Shown in pieces: positions 59,830-64,000 of a stretch of 64,000 nt of DNA. Both the position numbers and the translations under genes were made by a program. The DNA lies in the NCBI RefSeq assembly GCF_025024155.1, contig NW_026251791.1, positions 1 to 64,000 of the forward strand. The letters are read 5' to 3'. The notes beneath the pieces were generated by a model, which was not told the origin of the DNA, ran no database searches, and saw nothing but the letters and a program-made list of their open reading frames with translations. The DNA comes from Gamsiella multidivaricata (lineage: Eukaryota; Mortierellomycota; Mortierellomycetes; Mortierellales; Mortierellaceae). Every line of letters starts with the position of its first letter. The stretch's first letter is position 1.

Positions 59830-62800
59830 TCAGGGCTGCTGAAGACTCTCCCAGACCTTGGCGGCTGTCGCCCAGGCCTGGTTTATTGGCTTGGCAGACA
59901 GTACTGCTGATGTTACCGGAGCAGGATCCAACGCCTCTCTGGTTATTGCTGAGGTAGCAGCAGTGCTGGCGGAAAGGGCCGCAAGTGCCATTCGGGCCTG
60001 GGCTTCGAATCCTTTGATGTCGCGGACACGATTTCCGAGTACGGACTTGTAAATGTTCTGCGTCCCACTGGCTTCGAAACCTCCTCGCTCGATCTCGACC
60101 GCCAACTTCTTAACGAACTCTGTCATCCTATACCGATTACAAGGCAAACAATAATGTTTAGCAGATGCGCTAATGGCAGGTTATGGAAAATAAGATTAAA
60201 ATTATCATGATGACGCTATACCTTGCGTCCAGTTCTGCTTTGCCCAAGGATGAGGTCCTGTCAGCAGCAAGTCTTGTAAAGTAGTCCGCGGCTAGAGATC
60301 TGTGCGATCCCTGGAATAGTGATGAAAGTGCCCGCTCGACGGTCTCATAGCACAGTTCGCGAAACCTGAGTGCGATTTTGGTGGATTCTGAATGAGAAAG
60401 GTCGTACTTATTGATGCTAGTGATCTCAAGGGCTTCTTTCGTAGGTGCAGACGGTGCAGTCGGCCTTTTGTAGTACGATGGATCGACAGCTTTGCCTGGA
60501 GCAACAGCAGGATTCGATTGCAATAAAGTGTTAGATTAATTCAGACCTGCATGAATGCGGTCGGGGGCATATGAAAGTGGGTATCATGCTTCTTCCTACC
60601 GAACAATAGCTTTCTCCGCTTGGCCTTCCTTTCCGCCTCGGAATCGTAGTCCTGTTCGCGCTCCTCTAAACTGGAATTGCCGTTTTCCGCTTCATCGCTA
60701 GAATCGCCACTCCCTGACGCTTCGTCGTCATCATCTTTATCCTCATCCCCGACCAAATCTGCGTCGTATCGACCGAGAGCGACCGAGGCTGACTGCCAGG
60801 CGCCCTGTACTTGAATAATTCCATCAGTGCCTACGAACGTCTTGCTGCCTCCCATGTGCTGCGCTTGACGACCATGACCCTGGATGTCCGACAACTTTTC
60901 GGCCTTTTCCTTCGCAACTTTTTCAGGCGTCCGGCAGATGTCGCACCGAGAACCGTCTTTGCACACTGTCTTCTTTCCGACATCCTTCTCTCCAAAGTAC
61001 TCGCAGAGAAACACATGGCGGCATTGGGTCACATTCTCACAATAGGAAACCATCCTTTGAAAGTTCTTGATCACATCTACGGAACCGGTGTCTCGCGTAC
61101 TTAATGCCGTTTTCTCGGTCTTCAGTCGACGACGTTCCTTTTCAACCTCCAGCAGAAACTCAATTTTTGCTCGGTCTTCGCGCGAATAATAAAGGATACA
61201 TCGCGATATATCTCCGTCTCTTCCTGCGCGCCCACTCTCCTGATAATACCCTGAAAGATGAAAAGAAAAGTGGCATGAGCAATAAATCGACACATCCATC
61301 AAAATTACAGGGCTTATGACCATGATCTCACCTTCGATCGTTTTTGGGAGTTCCCAATGGCAAACAAAGCGTACGTTTGGTTTGTCAATACCCATTCCGA
61401 AAGCAATCGTGGCTACGATAACGTCGATCGGCTTTTCATCTGTATCGTTTTCGCCATTCTTCTTGGTCTCTGTGCCTGTAGGAGAGCACCATCGCCGCTG
61501 AACATTCGCTCGCTGCTTGGGTGTCATTCCTGAGTGGAAAGCCGCCGCCATAACCCCGTCGCCTACTAGCCGATTTGCCAGATCCTCACACATCATGCGT
61601 TGACCGCAGTAAATAATACCGCAAACTGTCTCTATTTCTTGCGCTGTTGATGATGCTTTTACTGCCGTGCTTGCTGTCCTAAATCCGCTGGATACTCTCA
61701 AGGAGGAAGTGTCCAATGGCAGTGGTGCTGTTGATGCCGTTGGCGAAGCGGATGTCGAAGATCCTGATGAGGTCGACGCCTCAGCCTGAAGACGTTTTCT
61801 GCGACTCTTGTAGATACCTCTTAAGAAACCAAGAAAATTCTCATACCGATTGTTGTTGTCGAAACGGACCTATGTTTTCCACAAATGATAACATATGTTA
61901 GCATAAGGTGCATTATCTCAGGCACTTCACCCACGGTGCCAGGACGTACCTCGTAATAAAGATTGTCGCGATTAAATGACGAGATGAAGAAGCATAGCTC
62001 AGGCGGATCAGGGAGACCCAGCGTCTTTATGATGTCTTGGCGGACCCTTTGCAGATCAAATAGAAAGCAATTGAATTCCAATCAACCATGTTAGTCACTA
62101 ACGAACCTATCTACCGTCCTCGCTCGTGTTTTTTATATCTAAGAACATACCTTTCTGTAGCCGTGGCTGTCAAAGCCAAGATCGGGAGTTTCGGAAACTC
62201 ATTCCTGAAATAGCCCAGCTTCGCATAGTCCTTTCTGAAGTCGTGGCCCCACTGGCTAATGCAATGTGCCTTTTCGTCAACTGGGTTAATACGCTTTCGT
62301 TGGGATTTTGCATGACCGCAGCAGTTGCGTAGATCTCCATGTCCTCTCTTACTTCGTCTATTACTAATCTGGCCAACGCATCCCTACTGTGAAGAGCAGT
62401 CAGATGTTTGCGGAATTCACTTGTAGCCAGCAACTCGGGAGTAACTATACGATAAACCAGAGTCAATATTAGTCCTTGTTCGAAAGAAAGCCGACAGAGC
62501 GTAGTGGATGTATAGCTGACCAGTACCATAGAGCAACTTGAGGGTAGGAACCTTCAATTCCAGATCGGCCATCACAGAGGCGCGTTCCTTCTTTCCAATT
62601 GACGAATTCAATGCAGCTGCTTTGACGCCTAGGCGCTGCAATGCACTTGCTTGGTCATGAATCAATGCGAGTAGAGGGGACACGACAATCGTCACGCCAT
62701 TACTCATAACAGCCGGAAGCTGATAACACAAGGACTTGCCTCCTCCCGTAGGCATGATAACGAACACATCGCGGCCTAGTAGAATCAATTTGACTGGTGA

Positions 62801-63154
62801 GGCTTCCTAGAACAATAGTATACTCGATGGTGGACGGTCCTGGCATCTGTCCATTTCAAATACCTTCTAGGACAGCCTTGACGATGGCAAATTGGTTTCC
62901 ACGAAAGTCCTGTAACCGAAATACTGCAGAGCGCTATCGTATTAGAACACGAGATAGCATGGATCAAAGGCGAATCATGATTAAACTAGGCGCAGGGCCG
63001 GCATATAGAGCAATTGAGTACCTGACCGCAGGCACTTGTGGCAGTCCGAAATGGCTTTGGCTCCGTTTAGTTGTTGCTGCTCCTTCTGAAAGGCTACCGT
63101 ATTACCGGAATGATTCTTAAATGATAGTTGCGTCTGTACTTTGCTGCTCTTCAT
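59830..63154 (-). CDS. RecQ-family ATP-dependent DNA helicase, RECQ5-like
   Basis: Ten exons (minus): 63154-63022, 62923-62864, 62775-62527, 62444-62353, 62269-62151, 62046-61950, 61869-61332, 61250-60600, 60495-60222, 60127-59830, giving 836 residues. All junctions are GT-AG and in phase. Motifs: Q-motif region LQDFRGNQ, Walker [19 protein letters not shown] in [24 protein letters not shown], motif [19 protein letters not shown], motif [13 protein letters not shown]. The zinc-binding C/C/C/C cluster is [22 protein letters not shown]. No winged-helix RQC or HRDC follows. Instead an acidic KR-rich linker and a helical C-terminal region ([21 protein letters not shown]) resemble RECQ5. Likely nuclear, 3'-5' helicase in recombination control. 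Confidence 0.92.
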
Positions 63155-63411
63155 GCTGGCATATGTGGAAGCGCTAATTCCCGTTTTCTGCTTGATGCCG
63201 CCAGGAAGGCGATTGCGAAGAAGGGATGGTGGTCAGGGCGATCACTGGTCATTTTTTGGTGGCAACTAAAGAAAGTCAGGGCAAGCCACACGTACTGGTC
63301 CAGGGGGATGTTTTCTTCCTGCACTCCGCTGGCGCCCAACTTATTCAAAGTCCTTCTCTCCTTTGCTCATTCCTTCCCCATATTCCACACTTCATATTCC
63401 TCAAATAAAGC
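63155..63411. promoter_or_regulatory. Divergent promoter, RecQ / HAD gene
   Basis: A 257-bp region between two divergent start codons. It probably holds both promoters. A C/T-rich stretch precedes the HAD start. No defined binding site supported. Confidence 0.5.
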
Positions 63412-63541
63412 ATGACTATGCCTTCCACAGCATCAGCAGCGACCACTACGGCCACGCAACCTCAGCATGAAATCCACTACTGCATCTTTGACATGGACGG
63501 TCTGCTCATCAACACGGAATCACTCTACACCCAAATCACCT
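63412..63541 (+). CDS. HAD-superfamily phosphatase, first exon only
   Basis: Starts MTMPSTASAATTTATQ, then HYCIFDMDGLLINTESLYTQIT. The catalytic DxD (FDMDG) with LLINTE is motif I of haloacid-dehalogenase-like phosphatases of the HDHD1/DOG2 kind (small phosphorylated sugars or nucleotides). The donor is ACCT|GTAAGC at 63542 (phase 1). No following exon with motif II or III (Thr/Ser, Lys, Asp) could be found in the remaining 460 bases. Either the intron is long and the gene runs past the window edge, or the gene is broken. The frame reading into the intron stops at 63666. Confidence 0.6.
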
Positions 63542-64000
63542 GTAAGCTAAAAAACATGTCTATCAACTCAATCGCCCTTTACGCACAAACCGGGGACACA
63601 GAGTGGCATAGACAACGTGCTTATGCTGTCTTTCCTATTAGTTTAAACACGTTGTTGTTGGCGTAGAAATTTGTTTATACTAGCGGCAGCTCAACAGTAG
63701 CAGTAGCAGTAACAGTGATGGCGATGGTAGTGGTAAATGACAGTGATAATAGGGGACGGCAGAGCAGTAGATTCAGAAGCTGGGATCCCCTCCTTATCCT
63801 TTATATATATATATATATCTCTTTGACCATGTCGATCCGCCGTACTTCTCCATATCTTATTCTAATGGGCTAGCTAGTGTCCACTGCGGGAGACAAAAGA
63901 CCGCTGGATCCACTGTTGAGCATATTCCTCATGGTCTCACTTCTTTTCTCACACATGCCTTTAAGTTTGATTACCAGGCCAATTTGCTGATTGTCAGGGC
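63542..64000. other. Post-exon stretch at window edge
   Basis: No HAD exon continuation is found. A short (TA)n run at about 63804-63819 and CAGTAG triplet-like repeats around 63685-63715 are present. It is either a long intron or non-coding flank. Confidence 0.4.

Noticed and set aside
60541..60599. Continuation of the RecQ frame to a stop (…PTAFMQV)
   Set aside because: Ending there would omit the following helical exons; the donor at 60599 (TTCG|GTAGGA) joins in phase to the exon at 60495, whereas the nearer CAG|GTCTGA donor does not keep phase.

Overview
The window looks like nuclear DNA of an early-diverging filamentous fungus, most likely a Mortierellomycotina species (Mortierella sensu lato). 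That placement is an inference. It rests on intron-rich genes with short GT-AG introns, a NACHT/pentapeptide/WD40 gene of the kind abundant in that group, a tandem array of BTB-type genes, many long poly-A/poly-T tracts, and housekeeping genes with fungal character (ribosome-associated Hsp70, Spt5 with TPAWNSGSK-type repeats, a TOK-like K+ channel). Exon structures were built by hand from splice sites, codon phase and protein continuity; no transcript evidence was available.

Left third (1-16.2 kb): an accessory, decayed region. It holds about 4.7 kb without a supportable gene, carrying a very long (GA)n tract. Next comes a minus-strand NACHT/pentapeptide/WD40 gene (about 4.8-9.3 kb) broken by several frame changes, one inside the Walker A motif. 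A 234-bp element with perfect 45-bp inverted ends, a 222-bp tandem duplication, a six-exon gene of unknown family with one frame break, a second small inverted-repeat element and a Ty3/gypsy integrase-chromodomain fragment follow.

Middle (16.2-37.6 kb): mostly core genes. These are a polyglutamine PAS-like protein, an outward-rectifier type two-pore K+ channel, a RasGEF-domain protein, a GPI-type cysteine-rich surface protein, the elongation factor Spt5 and an Ssb-type Hsp70.

38.1-49.1 kb: seven related minus-strand units in a row. Five are intact two-exon BTB-domain genes and two are relics. The five intact genes share one phase-1 intron at the same place, and two of them (copies 2 and 6) are almost identical even in the intron, indicating recent duplication or gene conversion. 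This array is the most distinctive system in the window.

49.6-64.0 kb: a 77-residue two-exon gene, a C2H2 zinc-finger protein, a Ctr-type copper transporter with a 28-bp first exon, a single-pass Pro-rich membrane protein, a DUF2985 membrane protein, a ten-exon RecQ helicase (RECQ5-like), and divergently the first exon of a HAD phosphatase whose continuation is not visible before the window ends.
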